Part shown: in pieces, positions 6,354 through 16,600 of the stretch
Layout: every line of letters starts with the position of its first letter
Position numbering within the stretch: position 1 is the first letter of the stretch
Source: Bacteroidaceae bacterium
GTDB taxonomy: Bacteria > Bacteroidota > Bacteroidia > Bacteroidales > Bacteroidaceae
Assembly (NCBI GenBank): GCA_017465905.1
Contig: JAFTVE010000007.1
Coordinates: 1-41,668 of the forward strand
DNA length: 41,668 nt
Direction of reading: 5' to 3'
Position numbers and translations under genes: made by a program
Notes under the pieces: generated by a model
Seen by the model: only the letters and a program-made list of their open reading frames with translations
What the model was told of the DNA's origin: nothing
The model's database searches: none

Positions 6354-8786
6354 TTAACTATTCTTCCCCCCCGTATTTTCAGATTCGTAACCATAGCCAT
6401 AACCATAGCCATAGCCATACTTGCGCCCATAGCCATAGCCATAACTATTCTTGCGAAGCGTCAAGTCGACCCCATTGATTACAGTTGCCAATTTGGGGAA
6501 AGTTTTATTTTGCTGCAACACATTAATGTACCGATAAGCCTCCTTGGGAGTAGCATCAGTGCGACATACATACACACACATATCGGCCACACGGCCAATA
6601 ATAGCTGTGTCTGTCACCATAGCAATAGGAGCGGTGTCAAGAATGACATAGTCATAATGCTCTTTCAGCTTGGCTATAGCCTGTTCAAGCACTGGACGAG
6701 CCACCAGCTCTGTGGGATTAGGAGGCACAGTGCCACCAACAAGCACATCCAAATTCGGACTGAGAGGAGAATGAAGAATCAAATCAAAAAGGTCGACATG
6801 CTCGGGATCACTCAAATAACTAGTAATACCATTACTATGCAAATTCAGGCCAAAAACCTTATTTAATCCGGGCTTACGAATATCCAAACCTACCACAATC
6901 ACCTTCTTACCCAAATAAGCCAAACTAGTAGCCAAATTAGAAGCAACGAAAGACTTACCTTCAGATGGTTGAGTAGAAGAAAAGAGTATTACCTTCTGAT
7001 CCTTTTCAAGCATAAAGAGTATATTAGTACGAAGTGCACGGAAGGTCTCCTCCATAATATTATTCCTATTCTCGCGCACGACAATTGCTCCCGTACCCTT
7101 ACGGGCATCAACACCTTTATGATTGGGAATTTCGCCAATAATGGGCACAGTGGTAAGCTTCTCCACATCGGACCTGTTCTCAATCTTATATTTGAGGAGC
7201 TCGATAAGATAAATGATACCTATCGGAAGCGCAACACCAAATATAAGAGCAACCAGCATATACATCATCTTACGTGGTTCAACAGGTGCCCTACTAGGCT
7301 GCGGTGCTTCAATAATACGACCATTGCTAGCGGTTGCAGCTAATGTCAATGCATTTTCCTCACGCTTTTGAAGAAGCATAATATATAAAGATGCCTTTAT
7401 CTCCTGTTGACGCTGAATAGTAATAAATTCCTTTTCATACTTAGGAGCATCGGTTATGCGGCCTTCGAACTTACTAGCCTCACGTTCAAGATTCTTCTGA
7501 GTAATACGCAATCCACGCAACACACTTTCCACCGTAGTCAATACATTCAGACGCATGGCTTCAATACCCAAGTCCAAGTTGACAACTGCGGGATTGTTCT
7601 CCGATGAAGTACGCAGCAAACGCTTACGTTCAACAATCAGTGTATTGTACTGCCCTATGATATCATTTAATCCCTGATCCTCTAAACCGACATTGGCAGG
7701 AATAACCTCATCGGCATTGCTCGGATTATTGATATAATTCTGCAAGTCCTGAACCAAATTAATTTGTGTTGCATTTTGTGTCAGTTGCTGTGCATAGCGA
7801 GAATTCTCCTGCAGAGCAATCTGCGCATCACTAGTAAGGTCTGTCAGACCAGAACGTTGCTTGAAACTAGCCAATTCATCCTCGGCAGAACCCAACTCTG
7901 CATTAATAATATTAATACGTCCTTCTATAAACTCAGCTGTTTTCTGCGCAACCTCATTCTTCTCGTCATTGGCATCCTGATTATAAACAGCAACCAAATG
8001 GTTAATAAAATCCACGCCACGCTGCTTCACCGAATTTTTCAAATCGATACGAGCTATAGTTGTTGTCTTAGAAGTCGGAGAGACACTCAGATTACCACAA
8101 TAGGCCTCAGCACAAGCCTGTGGCGAGACAACACTCGCGACCAAAGATACAGGTTCAGGAACAACCACAGTCGTATCTGGAGTAAAAGTAAATACACCAA
8201 TCTCACTAGGGTATGCCGCAGGAAGCTCCGAAAACGACACGTCAATTTTCTTCATCAGATTGTTCAAGTCACGATACTCTATACGAACATCCAACTTACC
8301 GACACCGTCATAGTCCATTTTCAGACGCACTCCGCTAGGCAATTTAGAGGCCTCTTCGGGTGTCATATACACCTGAACAGGAGAATTCTTGTACAAAGGC
8401 ATATTATATCCTAAAGGACGCACCTCAGCATGCGATATATAAAGATTCAAATCCGAAACGACCTTTCGAACTAACGTTTTTGATTTGAGGATTTCGACTT
8501 CGTTGTCAAAATTACTCGTAAGTGACATCATTCCAAAATCCTGCATAGTAGCAAGGGGGCTATTGCCGACACTGCTCCTCTTATCCTTCTCCTTAATGAG
8601 CACTGCTGAGCTTATATTATAAACGGGCGTTTGATAACGGAGATAAAAAAACATCCCGATAGCACACACCAGCACACTAACTACGAACCAAGGCCAATAA
8701 ACAAAAAACTTGTATATAATGGCATAAAGGTCGAAACCTTCCTCCGGGGCCTGGTCTACAAATTGACTGTTGCTCTGTTCTGACAT
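6354..8786 (-). CDS. Polysaccharide co-polymerase / tyrosine autokinase (Wzc type)
   Basis: This 810-residue inner-membrane protein would control chain length and export of a capsule or exopolysaccharide together with the outer-membrane protein encoded just upstream. It has a first membrane segment at about 32-50, a Wzz-type periplasmic region with coiled-coil stretches (about 270-480), a second membrane segment at about 510-535 and a cytoplasmic BY-kinase domain. Walker A is QPSEGKS (606-612), Walker A' VIVVGLDIRKP (629-639) and Walker B VILDT (714-718). The C-terminus carries nine tyrosines in a Gly-Tyr run (782-800), the expected autophosphorylation tail, encoded by a hexanucleotide repeat. 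The gene follows the export lipoprotein by 19 nt and ends at a strong terminator. Its family is clear; which polymer it exports is not. Confidence 0.95.
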   Translation of the reverse strand: MSEQSNSQFVDQAPEEGFDLYAIIYKFFVYWPWFVVSVLVCAIGMFFYLRYQTPVYNISSAVLIKEKDKRSSVGNSPLATMQDFGMMSLTSNFDNEVEILKSKTLVRKVVSDLNLYISHAEVRPLGYNMPLYKNSPVQVYMTPEEASKLPSGVRLKMDYDGVGKLDVRIEYRDLNNLMKKIDVSFSELPAAYPSEIGVFTFTPDTTVVVPEPVSLVASVVSPQACAEAYCGNLSVSPTSKTTTIARIDLKNSVKQRGVDFINHLVAVYNQDANDEKNEVAQKTAEFIEGRINIINAELGSAEDELASFKQRSGLTDLTSDAQIALQENSRYAQQLTQNATQINLVQDLQNYINNPSNADEVIPANVGLEDQGLNDIIGQYNTLIVERKRLLRTSSENNPAVVNLDLGIEAMRLNVLTTVESVLRGLRITQKNLEREASKFEGRITDAPKYEKEFITIQRQQEIKASLYIMLLQKREENALTLAATASNGRIIEAPQPSRAPVEPRKMMYMLVALIFGVALPIGIIYLIELLKYKIENRSDVEKLTTVPIIGEIPNHKGVDARKGTGAIVVRENRNNIMEETFRALRTNILFMLEKDQKVILFSSTQPSEGKSFVASNLATSLAYLGKKVIVVGLDIRKPGLNKVFGLNLHSNGITSYLSDPEHVDLFDLILHSPLSPNLDVLVGGTVPPNPTELVARPVLEQAIAKLKEHYDYVILDTAPIAMVTDTAIIGRVADMCVYVCRTDATPKEAYRYINVLQQNKTFPKLATVINGVDLTLRKNSYGYGYGRKYGYGYGYGYGYESENTGGKNS
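6388..6446 (-). repeat. Hexanucleotide repeat encoding the Gly-Tyr tail
   Basis: Near-perfect CCATAG/CCATAA units (about eight, interrupted once by a TACTTGCGC block) encode alternating Gly and Tyr. Gain or loss of one 6-bp unit would remove or add one Gly-Tyr without changing frame. Confidence 0.75.
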
Positions 8787-8805
8787 ATCTTCTAGAATTT
8801 GAGGA

Positions 8806-9594
8806 TTATCTAAAAATTGTAGCTAGCAAACTGGCAATAGAAACCAAAATAGAAGTCGCATTAAGCCACAATGAAGTACTTTGACCAATATCCGAGTTCT
8901 TTGCCTTAGTTTTGTTAGGATTGACATAAAGGATGTCATTTTGTTGTAAATAATAATAGGGACATGTTACAATCTCCGCATCATTAAGGTTGAGCATAAT
9001 AATCTCACGCTTCCCTTTTGCATCCTCACGAATGAGCTTCACGTTATCACGCATTCCCCAAATGGTAAGGTCACCGGCCATAGCTAGCGCTTCAAAAATA
9101 TTTACCTTCTCGTTGCTAACATTGAATGTCCCAGGACGAGCCACCTCACCGAGCACCGATATCTTGTAGTTAGACATACGCACATTCACGATAGGAACCT
9201 CCTTAAGATATGGTTTCAAGCCGTCTCGTATAAGTGTCTCTGCTTCTGTTTTCGTCAAACCGCCAACCTTAAGTCGACCTAACACAGGAAATTCAATCAC
9301 ACCCTCATTATCAACCAAATACGTCATAAGAGCTGGCTGGGAATAGGAACTCTTGGTCTGCATATTCATCGTTGTCTGAACAGTCAGGTTAAACGGTGCT
9401 GCAGCCTCGGGGTCAGTAGTATTCACGGTGATAGTTAACAAATCCTTAGGCATAATCTTGGCATCATACATAGGAAGAGTCTCCGAATATTCATTAACGA
9501 CCTCGGGATTCTGTAAATAAGGCACATTCTTGTAAGAAGTACAGCCCACTGCTAACAAGACACAACAAGAAAGAATCAACGACTTCAATTTCAT
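8806..9594 (-). CDS. Polysaccharide export outer-membrane lipoprotein (Wza family)
   Basis: It forms the outer-membrane/periplasmic exit channel for the polymer handled by the adjacent autokinase. From ATG 9594 the protein is 262 residues: lipoprotein signal MKLKSLILSCCVLLAVGC with the lipobox cysteine at 18, then a Poly_export domain (about 30-125, including NDxGxIxFPVLG-like VDNEGVIEFPVLGRLKVGG), an SLBB domain (about 140-220, VLGEVARPGTF) and a C-terminal hydrophobic segment ending the protein. A start eight codons upstream (ATG 9618) overlaps the previous stop as ATGA and is also possible; I chose 9594 because it gives a normal signal peptide. It lies between the HAD gene and the kinase gene in one operon. 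Confidence 0.93.
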   Translation of the reverse strand: MKLKSLILSCCVLLAVGCTSYKNVPYLQNPEVVNEYSETLPMYDAKIMPKDLLTITVNTTDPEAAAPFNLTVQTTMNMQTKSSYSQPALMTYLVDNEGVIEFPVLGRLKVGGLTKTEAETLIRDGLKPYLKEVPIVNVRMSNYKISVLGEVARPGTFNVSNEKVNIFEALAMAGDLTIWGMRDNVKLIREDAKGKREIIMLNLNDAEIVTCPYYYLQQNDILYVNPNKTKAKNSDIGQSTSLWLNATSILVSIASLLATIFR

Positions 9595-9614
9595 ATTTAA
9601 TCTTTTTTCATTAT

Positions 9615-10049
9615 TCATTTATTAAACAATCGACCAAGAAAACTTTTTTTAGGAGTCTCATACATACTGGACTCCTCATATCGCCTCACTAAATCTTCAT
9701 AAGTAAGATGATTGTGTATCATATCATATATAGTGCCCCAATCAGGAAGACCGCCCAGATTACGATCATCAATCCAAATATCAGCTTTCAACTTCCGACT
9801 AAAATGATTGTTCCTATCCTTTTCTTCCTCTGGATAATCACGATTTACCGCATAAAATTCCAGACCACGCTCACGGCAAAAGTTTACAGCCTCCTCTAAC
9901 AAACGACCTTCACGAACAGTCCACAAAATAAGGCGATGACCTTCATCCGCTAGTTTTTTTAATGTCGTTGTTGCGAAAGGAAGTTCTTTTCCTATGGAAG
10001 GATAACGATGCTCAACAATAGTTCCATCAAAATCTACAGCTATAATCAT
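9615..10049 (-). CDS. Small HAD-family hydrolase of a capsule operon
   Basis: The 144-residue cytoplasmic protein begins MIIAVDFDGTIVEHRYP, the HAD motif I with nucleophile D6 and acid D8 (DFDGT). Motif II is the threonine in LILWTVREG and the acidic motif is IWIDDRN. The cap is minimal, like small Bacteroides HAD phosphatases of the BT0820 type. It is the first gene of the operon; its TGA overlaps an in-frame ATG of the export lipoprotein (ATGA). The substrate is unknown. A role in sugar-phosphate hydrolysis for the polymer pathway is suggested by position only. Confidence 0.85.
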   Translation of the reverse strand: MIIAVDFDGTIVEHRYPSIGKELPFATTTLKKLADEGHRLILWTVREGRLLEEAVNFCRERGLEFYAVNRDYPEEEKDRNNHFSRKLKADIWIDDRNLGGLPDWGTIYDMIHNHLTYEDLVRRYEESSMYETPKKSFLGRLFNK

Positions 10050-10073
10050 TGGTCTTTCTGATTCAGTTTAATG

Positions 10074-10081
10074 CAAATTTA
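10074..10081 (-). promoter_or_regulatory. -7 element of the HAD-export-kinase operon
   Basis: TAAATTTG on the minus strand fits TAnnTTTG and lies 25 nt before ATG 10049. The -33 region is only TTTTTC-like. A second TAAATTTG lies at 10137-10144. Confidence 0.5.
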
Positions 10082-10163
10082 GGAATTAAATTCAGAATAC
10101 AGAAAAAGGCTATAGTACAAAATAGAAAAACAACTGCAAATTTAACTATCGTTAACATTTCGC

Positions 10164-10201
10164 GATAAAAGAAGCAAGCGAATGCCTTCACATCCGCTTG
10201 C
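10164..10201 (-). terminator. Rho-independent terminator of fumarase
   Basis: On the minus strand GCAAGCGGATG pairs with CATTCGCTTGC (11 pairs, one G-U) around TGAAGG, followed by TTCTTTTATC. It begins 28 nt after the fumarase stop. Confidence 0.88.
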
Positions 10202-10228
10202 ATATACATCCTCACGTTTACACAACAC

Positions 10229-11869
10229 TTAATTTTTTCGGCAGGTGGGCTTCAGCTGCTTGAAGAAGTCGTTGCCCTTGTCGTCCACTAGGATGAATGC
10301 GGGGAAGTCCTCCACCTCAATCTTCCAGATGGCCTCCATGCCGAGCTCGGGATACTCTACGCACTCGATGCTCTTGATGTTGTTCTGCGCCAGAATAGCT
10401 GCAGGACCACCGATTGAGCCGAGGTAGAAGCCGCCGTGCTTCTTGCATGCGTCGGTGACGCACTGTGCGCGGTTACCCTTGGCCAACATGATCATGCTTC
10501 CGCCGTGGCTTTGGAAGAGGTCCACATAGGGATCCATACGTCCGGCTGTGGTGGGGCCCATCGAGCCGCAAGCCATGCCGGCAGGTGTCTTGGCAGGACC
10601 TGCATAGTAGATGGGATGGTCCTTGATGTACTGGGGCAGGTCTTCGCCACGGTCGAGGCGCTCTTTCAGCTTGGCATGCGCGATGTCGCGGCCCACGATG
10701 ATGGTGCCGTTGAGCGAGAGGCGCGTAGCTACGGGATGCTTGGTGAGCTCAGCCAGGATCTCGGGCATGGGGCGGTTGAGGTCGATGCGCACTACATCAC
10801 CCTCGCCGGCATTGCGCAATTCCTCAGGAATGAGGCTGCCTGGATTGTCGTCCATCTTCTCAATCCAAATACCGTCCTTATTGATCTTACACTTGATGTT
10901 GCGGTCGGCCGAGCAGGATACGCCAAGGCCTACGGGACAAGAGGCGCCGTGACGTGGCAGACGGATGATGCGCACGTCGTGTGCCATGTACTTACCGCCA
11001 AACTGTGCACCGAGGCCGATGCGGTAGGCCTCTTCGAGCACCTTCTTCTCCAATTCCACATCGCGGAAGGCGCGACCCGTCTCGTCGCCCGTGGTGGGCA
11101 GGTTGTCGTAGTAGTGTGTCGAGGCGAGCTTCACGGTGAGGAGGTTCTTCTCGGCCGATGTGCCACCGATGACGAAGGCGATGTGGTAGGGTGGACAAGC
11201 GGCGGTGCCGAGTGTCTTCATCTTCTCCACCATGAAGGGCACCAGCGTGTCGGGGTTGAGCAGTGCCTTGGTCTCCTGGTAGAGGTAGGTCTTGTTGGCC
11301 GAGCCGCCACCCTTGGTAACGCAGAGGAAGTGATACTCCATGCCCTCGGTAGCCTCGATGTCGATCTGTGCGGGGAGGTTGCAGCGGGTGTTCACCTCGT
11401 TGTACATGTCGAGCGGAGCGTTCTGCGAGTAGCGCAGGTTCTCCTCGGTATAGGTTTTGTAAACGCCGAGCGAGAGAGCCTCCTCGTCGCAGAAGCCTGT
11501 CCATACCTGCTGGCCCTTCTCGCCATGGATGATGGCCGTACCCGTGTCCTGACACAAGGGGAGCTTGCCCTTGGCCGACACTTCGGCATTGCGCAGGAAG
11601 GTGAGCGCTACATACTTGTCGTTGTCGCTGGCCTCGGGGTCGCTCAGTATCTTCGCCACCTGCTCGTTGTGAGCGCGGCGGAGGAGGAACGACACGTCGC
11701 GGAAGGCGGCGTTGGCCATTGCGGTTAAACCTTCGGGAGCAATCTTCAGCATAGGCTTGCCCTCGAACTCACCGACAGACACATAGTCTTTGGTCAGCAG
11801 ATAGTACTCGGTGTCGTCCTTTCCTAACTGGAACATCGGTGCATACTTGAATTCCGGTGTGGTTGCCAT
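10229..11869 (-). CDS. fumA: Fumarate hydratase class I (iron-sulfur)
   Basis: It catalyses the reversible hydration of fumarate to malate in the cytoplasm; in Bacteroidales this belongs to the reductive branch leading to succinate. The 546-residue protein has the full class I length. The three cysteines that hold the [4Fe-4S] cluster appear as C106 (PLCQDTGT), C225 (ACPPYH) and C319 (GVSCSADRN), one residue off the E. coli FumA positions. The C-terminal beta domain includes [11 protein letters not shown]. It lies downstream of hflX in the same direction, separated by a 115-bp spacer made almost wholly of short repeats. It ends at its own terminator. Malate dehydrogenase, the partner enzyme, is encoded at 28.7-29.7 kb. 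Confidence 0.97.
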   Translation of the reverse strand: MATTPEFKYAPMFQLGKDDTEYYLLTKDYVSVGEFEGKPMLKIAPEGLTAMANAAFRDVSFLLRRAHNEQVAKILSDPEASDNDKYVALTFLRNAEVSAKGKLPLCQDTGTAIIHGEKGQQVWTGFCDEEALSLGVYKTYTEENLRYSQNAPLDMYNEVNTRCNLPAQIDIEATEGMEYHFLCVTKGGGSANKTYLYQETKALLNPDTLVPFMVEKMKTLGTAACPPYHIAFVIGGTSAEKNLLTVKLASTHYYDNLPTTGDETGRAFRDVELEKKVLEEAYRIGLGAQFGGKYMAHDVRIIRLPRHGASCPVGLGVSCSADRNIKCKINKDGIWIEKMDDNPGSLIPEELRNAGEGDVVRIDLNRPMPEILAELTKHPVATRLSLNGTIIVGRDIAHAKLKERLDRGEDLPQYIKDHPIYYAGPAKTPAGMACGSMGPTTAGRMDPYVDLFQSHGGSMIMLAKGNRAQCVTDACKKHGGFYLGSIGGPAAILAQNNIKSIECVEYPELGMEAIWKIEVEDFPAFILVDDKGNDFFKQLKPTCRKN

Positions 11870-11875
11870 AGTGAT

Positions 11876-11984
11876 TTGAGTTTATGAGTTTGTAAGTTTT
11901 TGAGTTTATGAGTTTGTAAGTTTGTAAGTTTTTGAGTTTGTAAGTTTGCAACCAACAAACTCAAAAACTCAAAAACTTATAAAC
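11876..11984. repeat. GAGTTT/GTAAGTTT tandem repeat with inverted second half
   Basis: Units of GAGTTTATGAGTTTGTAAG run in one direction to about 11950, then the reverse complement units (AAACTCAAAAACTCAAAAAC) run to the hflX stop. On the minus-strand transcript TTTTTGAGTTTGT pairs with ACAAACTCAAAAA around a 13-nt loop, extendable to about 17 pairs. It fills the whole hflX-fumA spacer. Confidence 0.8.
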
Positions 11985-13241
11985 TTATTCTTCATACGTC
12001 TGGTACAGGAAGTCGTTATAGGGGTATTTCTGCACGTGGAGTTCGCGTACACGGTTATACATCATCGTCTTGAGGTTCTCTATGTTGTCGCGCTCACGGG
12101 CCGAGATGAAGATGCAGCTGTCGTGCATCTTGGCCATCCAGGTCTGCATGAGCTCATCGAGCGACACGTTTTCCTTGGTCTTGGGTGTGAGGTCGTCGTC
12201 CTCCTTCGGGGTGAAGGTGTAGGCATCGGTCTTGTTGAACACGAGCACAAGGGGTTTCTCGCTGCATCCGAGGTCGGCAAGAGTCTTCTCCACTACCTTG
12301 ATTTGGTCTTCGAAGTCGGGGTGTGAGATGTCCACAACGTGGAGCAGGAGGTCGGCCTCGCGCACCTCATCGAGGGTCGACTTGAAGGAGTCGACGAGGT
12401 CGGTGGGTAGCTTGCGGATGAAGCCTACGGTGTCGGAGAGCAAGAACGGCAAGTTCTCGATGATGACCTTACGCACGGTGGTGTCGAGCGTGGCAAAGAG
12501 CTTGTTCTCGGCAAACACCTCGCTCTTGGCGAGGAGGTTCATGAGGGTCGACTTGCCCACGTTGGTATAGCCCACGAGGGCCACGCGGATGAGGCGGCCG
12601 CGGTTCTTGCGCTGGGTGGCCTTCTGCTTGTCGATCTCGGCCAGCTGCTTCTTGAGCAGCGACATGCGGTTGAGGATGATACGGCGGTCCATTTCGAGCT
12701 GCGTCTCACCAGGGCCACGCAGACCTACCGAGCCCTTACCGCCACCGGCACCGGAGCCACCACCCTGACGCTCGAGGTGAGTCCACAGACGGGTCAGTCG
12801 GGGGAGCATATACTTATATTGTGCCAGCTCGACCTGTGTCTTGGCATTGGCAGTTTGGGCACGCATCGCAAAGATGTCGAGGATGAGCGATGTGCGGTCG
12901 AGAATCTTCACTTTCAGCTCGGCCTCGATGTTGCGAAGCTGCTTGGCCGAGAGCTCATCGTCGAAGATAACCATACCTATCTCCTCGGCCTCCTCATCCT
13001 CAGCACACTGTTCTATATAGGCACGTATCTCCTGCAGCTTGCCCTTGCCCACATAGGTCACCGAGTTGGGGTAGTCGAGCTTCTGCGTGAAGCTCTTCAC
13101 CACCTCTGCACCCGCCGTCTCGGCCAGGAAAGCCAGTTCGTCAAGGTATTCCTGCGTCTTCTGTTCGTTCTGCGCCTGTGTAATCAGACCCACAAGGATG
13201 GTCTTCTCGGTCTGCGCCTCAGATATTACAAATTCCTTCAT
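11985..13241 (-). CDS. hflX: Ribosome-associated GTPase HflX
   Basis: HflX binds the 50S subunit and can split stalled ribosomes in a GTP-dependent way. The 418-residue protein has the N-terminal HflX domain (about 14-200) with the glycine-rich linker GGGSGAGGGKGSVG (161-174) and signature GPGETQLE (177-184), then the Obg-type G domain. G1 is GYTNVGKS (224-231), G3 DTVG (270-273) and G4 NKTD. Length and motifs are complete. The start at 13241 is five bases after the stop of the small lipoprotein gene, so the two are probably co-transcribed. Confidence 0.97.
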   Translation of the reverse strand: MKEFVISEAQTEKTILVGLITQAQNEQKTQEYLDELAFLAETAGAEVVKSFTQKLDYPNSVTYVGKGKLQEIRAYIEQCAEDEEAEEIGMVIFDDELSAKQLRNIEAELKVKILDRTSLILDIFAMRAQTANAKTQVELAQYKYMLPRLTRLWTHLERQGGGSGAGGGKGSVGLRGPGETQLEMDRRIILNRMSLLKKQLAEIDKQKATQRKNRGRLIRVALVGYTNVGKSTLMNLLAKSEVFAENKLFATLDTTVRKVIIENLPFLLSDTVGFIRKLPTDLVDSFKSTLDEVREADLLLHVVDISHPDFEDQIKVVEKTLADLGCSEKPLVLVFNKTDAYTFTPKEDDDLTPKTKENVSLDELMQTWMAKMHDSCIFISARERDNIENLKTMMYNRVRELHVQKYPYNDFLYQTYEE

Positions 13242-13246
13242 CGCTA

Positions 13247-13645
13247 CTACTCCGTTGTTCCCGGATAAAGATTATCACCAGAACCAGGAACGAGGGCAGC
13301 GGTCTTCACCTGCAACACTTCAGTAGTTCCTTGTCCCTTCTCATTCATTGCAAAACCCATTATATAATAGGTAGTATTTGGCTTAAGGCCCGTTATCGTA
13401 CCTTGAATCACAGTGCCTGAGAGCACGCCACTCACTTTGGCGGACTTAGCATTGGCTACACTGTTCTTGGAGGTCCCGTAATAGAAGCCACAATCAACAA
13501 CCTGACCAGAGGTAACATCGGCGTGGCAGACAAACCCGTCGGACTTTACTTCATCCACCGTTACGGGATCAAGCACAGGCGGAAATTCCTGCTCACAGGC
13601 GGTCATCATGAGCCCTATTACGAAAAGATATAACCATTTCTTCAT
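13247..13645 (-). CDS. Small lipoprotein with one fibronectin III-like domain
   Basis: From ATG 13645 the protein has 132 residues. MKKWLYLFVIGLMMTAC is a lipoprotein signal with lipobox cysteine at 17, so it should be attached to a membrane facing the periplasm or surface. The rest resembles one fibronectin type III-like fold, seen in GTITGLKPNTTYYIMGFAMNEKG, a pattern common in Bacteroidales repeat lipoproteins. An alternative ATG at 13660 overlaps the upstream stop as TGATG and would add five residues. It sits between the M6 protease gene and hflX. No specific function can be assigned. Confidence 0.75.
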   Translation of the reverse strand: MKKWLYLFVIGLMMTACEQEFPPVLDPVTVDEVKSDGFVCHADVTSGQVVDCGFYYGTSKNSVANAKSAKVSGVLSGTVIQGTITGLKPNTTYYIMGFAMNEKGQGTTEVLQVKTAALVPGSGDNLYPGTTE

Positions 13646-13659
13646 ATCAATAGCATTCA

Positions 13660-16600
13660 TCAACGTTGCACATAAACTTTGTTCTTCTCGATGAGGTAGA
13701 TACCCGTAGACAGATGGAGTACCTCATTTACACCTGTCGCACACTGAACGGTACGCACCTGACGCCCTGACATGTCGTAGATGACTACAGCACAAGGCTC
13801 CGGAGCGGTAATATATACGATACCATCCTCGGCTCTAACTTCCAAGTGCTCGACGGCCTCCTCCACATCGTCCTGCGGCTGTATACGATACATTGGTGCA
13901 CGATGGGCGTTCTCCTGTGGGAGCAGATAGGCCGAGAAGGGATTGACCGCATAATTATCGGGGACAAACACGCTACCCGCCACATATTCGCCATACCGCA
14001 CTCCCGTATTCAATGCATACACCGAATCGTTGGCCTCAACCATTGCATAAGAGGGCACGAAGCGATATTGGGCATTGGCAGGAACGACCAAAGCATCGGA
14101 ACTGTCGATAACAGCGTTATCAGCCGAGAAGGTCACAGCCCCATTCAACGAATAATCTCCATACTCGGTATTATTAGGCATCGAGAGGAGGTAAGGCGTA
14201 TTGGCCTGTATGGATGTAGCCGGAACAAAACCATTGTCGGACCATTCGGAGAGCCAGAAGTGATGCGAGGAGGCATCGGCTCCGAAGGGAGCAAGTTCGC
14301 CCTTGGTTGCATGCTCGACACGCTGCACATCGAACGGCAAAGCCATAGTCTCCCATCCTGCCGACGAACCCATTCCTGTCGTCTGTGTAAAGAGACGTGA
14401 GTAGGAGACATGGGATGCAGTGAAAGTGCGAGGAGCATAGAAGGGATACTGATAGGCCAACAGCAATGTATCGCATGCTCCATCACGAACCAACGTCATG
14501 GCATGCTCACCAACGAGCGGATGTGAGAAGTCCATCGCACCAGGCAAATATACAAGCAGGTTGTGATATGACTTCTGATCGAACATCGAGGTCTGAAGCG
14601 GGAGGTCGATATCCCATACCACCGCATTAAGTGCCGTACAGCCATGGAAGAGGCTGTCACCCACAGAACGCAGTGCAGTGCCCTCAACCTGAATACTACG
14701 TAATGCTGTGGCATTACGGAAGGCTCCCTTATCGATGCCCGTCAAGAGATAAGCGGTCGAGTCGGCAATGACCGAATCGCCAACTACAAAATAACCGACA
14801 TATCCTGATGCGGTATTGCCATCCCTAAACTCAGAGACACTGGCCTGAGGATTTACCGTTGACTCAATGCGGTAGGTTGCGCCATCGGCAACAAACCAGT
14901 TGCGGAAGCCCTCAACATCGGAACGACGATGGGCGGGCTTGCGAGCAATGACATTCACCTCGGCCTTATCTTTCAGTTCAAACGGACCTGTATAACGCTG
15001 GGCATAAGCCGTAGGCATAGTACCATCAAGCGTATAGTACAGGACAGCACTGGAATCGTCAACCTCGACGTATACGCTATCAGCATTCATATATATACGT
15101 GGCGAGATGGCCTGTGGCAACAGGCTATCGACAATCTCTACATCCTGCGTATTGGAATAGCGAGAATAGACGCTGTCGCGCACGCTTCGTAACGAAGCAC
15201 GGTAGAGGCCACCATCCAAGTTCTCAAAACGATAATCCAAGGCAGAGGTGCGGGCGGTGTGGATGGTTGTTGCATAGTAACGTTTCTTTTTCAGCGTATC
15301 ATTCTGCTGTTCAGCTGTATTTTCCTCATCAACTTGGCGATAGGAGTTAGCTGGCATCCTTGACGTTTGCCATGTAGCCATACTCCGTACACACTGGGCT
15401 TCCTTTACCGGCATAACCCTACGAGGAGCCTGACTAGTGCTGTCAGATTCCTCATCCTCACCCAGTAGTTCGGCAGAGCGGTCACCATCCAGCACATAAA
15501 TCTCGTCAAAGTCGACACGCGTCGCAGCCTTGGGATTCTCCGGATTCTTACGTGTATCCAGATAGAGGAATGGTCGAGGGCCTATAGAATCCAACACGAG
15601 GAAATAGCTTGTCCACTCCTTATCCGTCACAGTGATTGAGTACCCGTAAAGCGAATTGCCCCATGTCTCATCACCCACAGCCAACACCACAAATGGGTCC
15701 TTATCTGAGGTCTCACTCTGCTTAATTGCAAAGAGCAATGTCACACGGGAGGAATCGCACTCCAATCGAGGAGAAAAGAGATAGCCCTCCGATGAAGCTG
15801 AACCGATACGGATAGCCTCATCGAGTCCAAAGATACCCTTACCGTTCCAACCTTGCTGATTGGTGTATTTGTCCATCGTGGGACCAATATCGCTGGTACC
15901 CTTCTTTACCTTGTCGAAATCCTCATCCAAAACAAAGGGATTCTCCTCGAGCAGGTCGAGCTGCACCTCATACTCCTTTATTCCAGGCACTTGTTTCCAG
16001 TTCATAGTAAAGCCATTCTCAGTGACGTCACTTACAGCTTGCTGCTCGGGAACAAGCAGCGCGCCCTTCATAAAGGAGAAGGTGACAATACCGTCCTGTA
16101 TCGAAATATCGGTAATATCTTTCCCCATGTAATCGCCCACGAAACATTCTGCTGCAGGAGTACTAACTGCCGTAAGTGATGTGTTCCCTGAGGAACCAGG
16201 ATAAGTATCTCCGGCAAGAGAGGCCGCTGCCCGTTTATTGTCAGCGGGAATGATGGTCATACGCTGATGCGAAGGTGCATTGTTCACGGAATTATTCTGC
16301 CATGCAGACTCCAAATAGTCGACATGAATCACCAACATACCCTCGGCAGGCACGTGCTCATCCCAACGAGTACGCTTATGATTCTCCACCACATAATATT
16401 CATTCGGGTTGGCATCATTCACAATCTTGTAAGCCACACCACCCTCACTCATCGGTTGCAGCGAGACATCAGTCGGTGCATCAAGCAGTACCAGCTCCTT
16501 CCAACCCAGGAAATCCAGTTCATGGCCTGTATATCCACAAGGAGTATGTCCGCCATCGTTATAACAGCCATAATCCATGATGCTCCATGCATTCATACCA

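Noticed and set aside
10436-11728. Long plus-strand open frame (430 codons) opposite fumarase
   Set aside because: It is antisense to a complete class I fumarase; the peptide is His/Val/Leu-rich without motifs.
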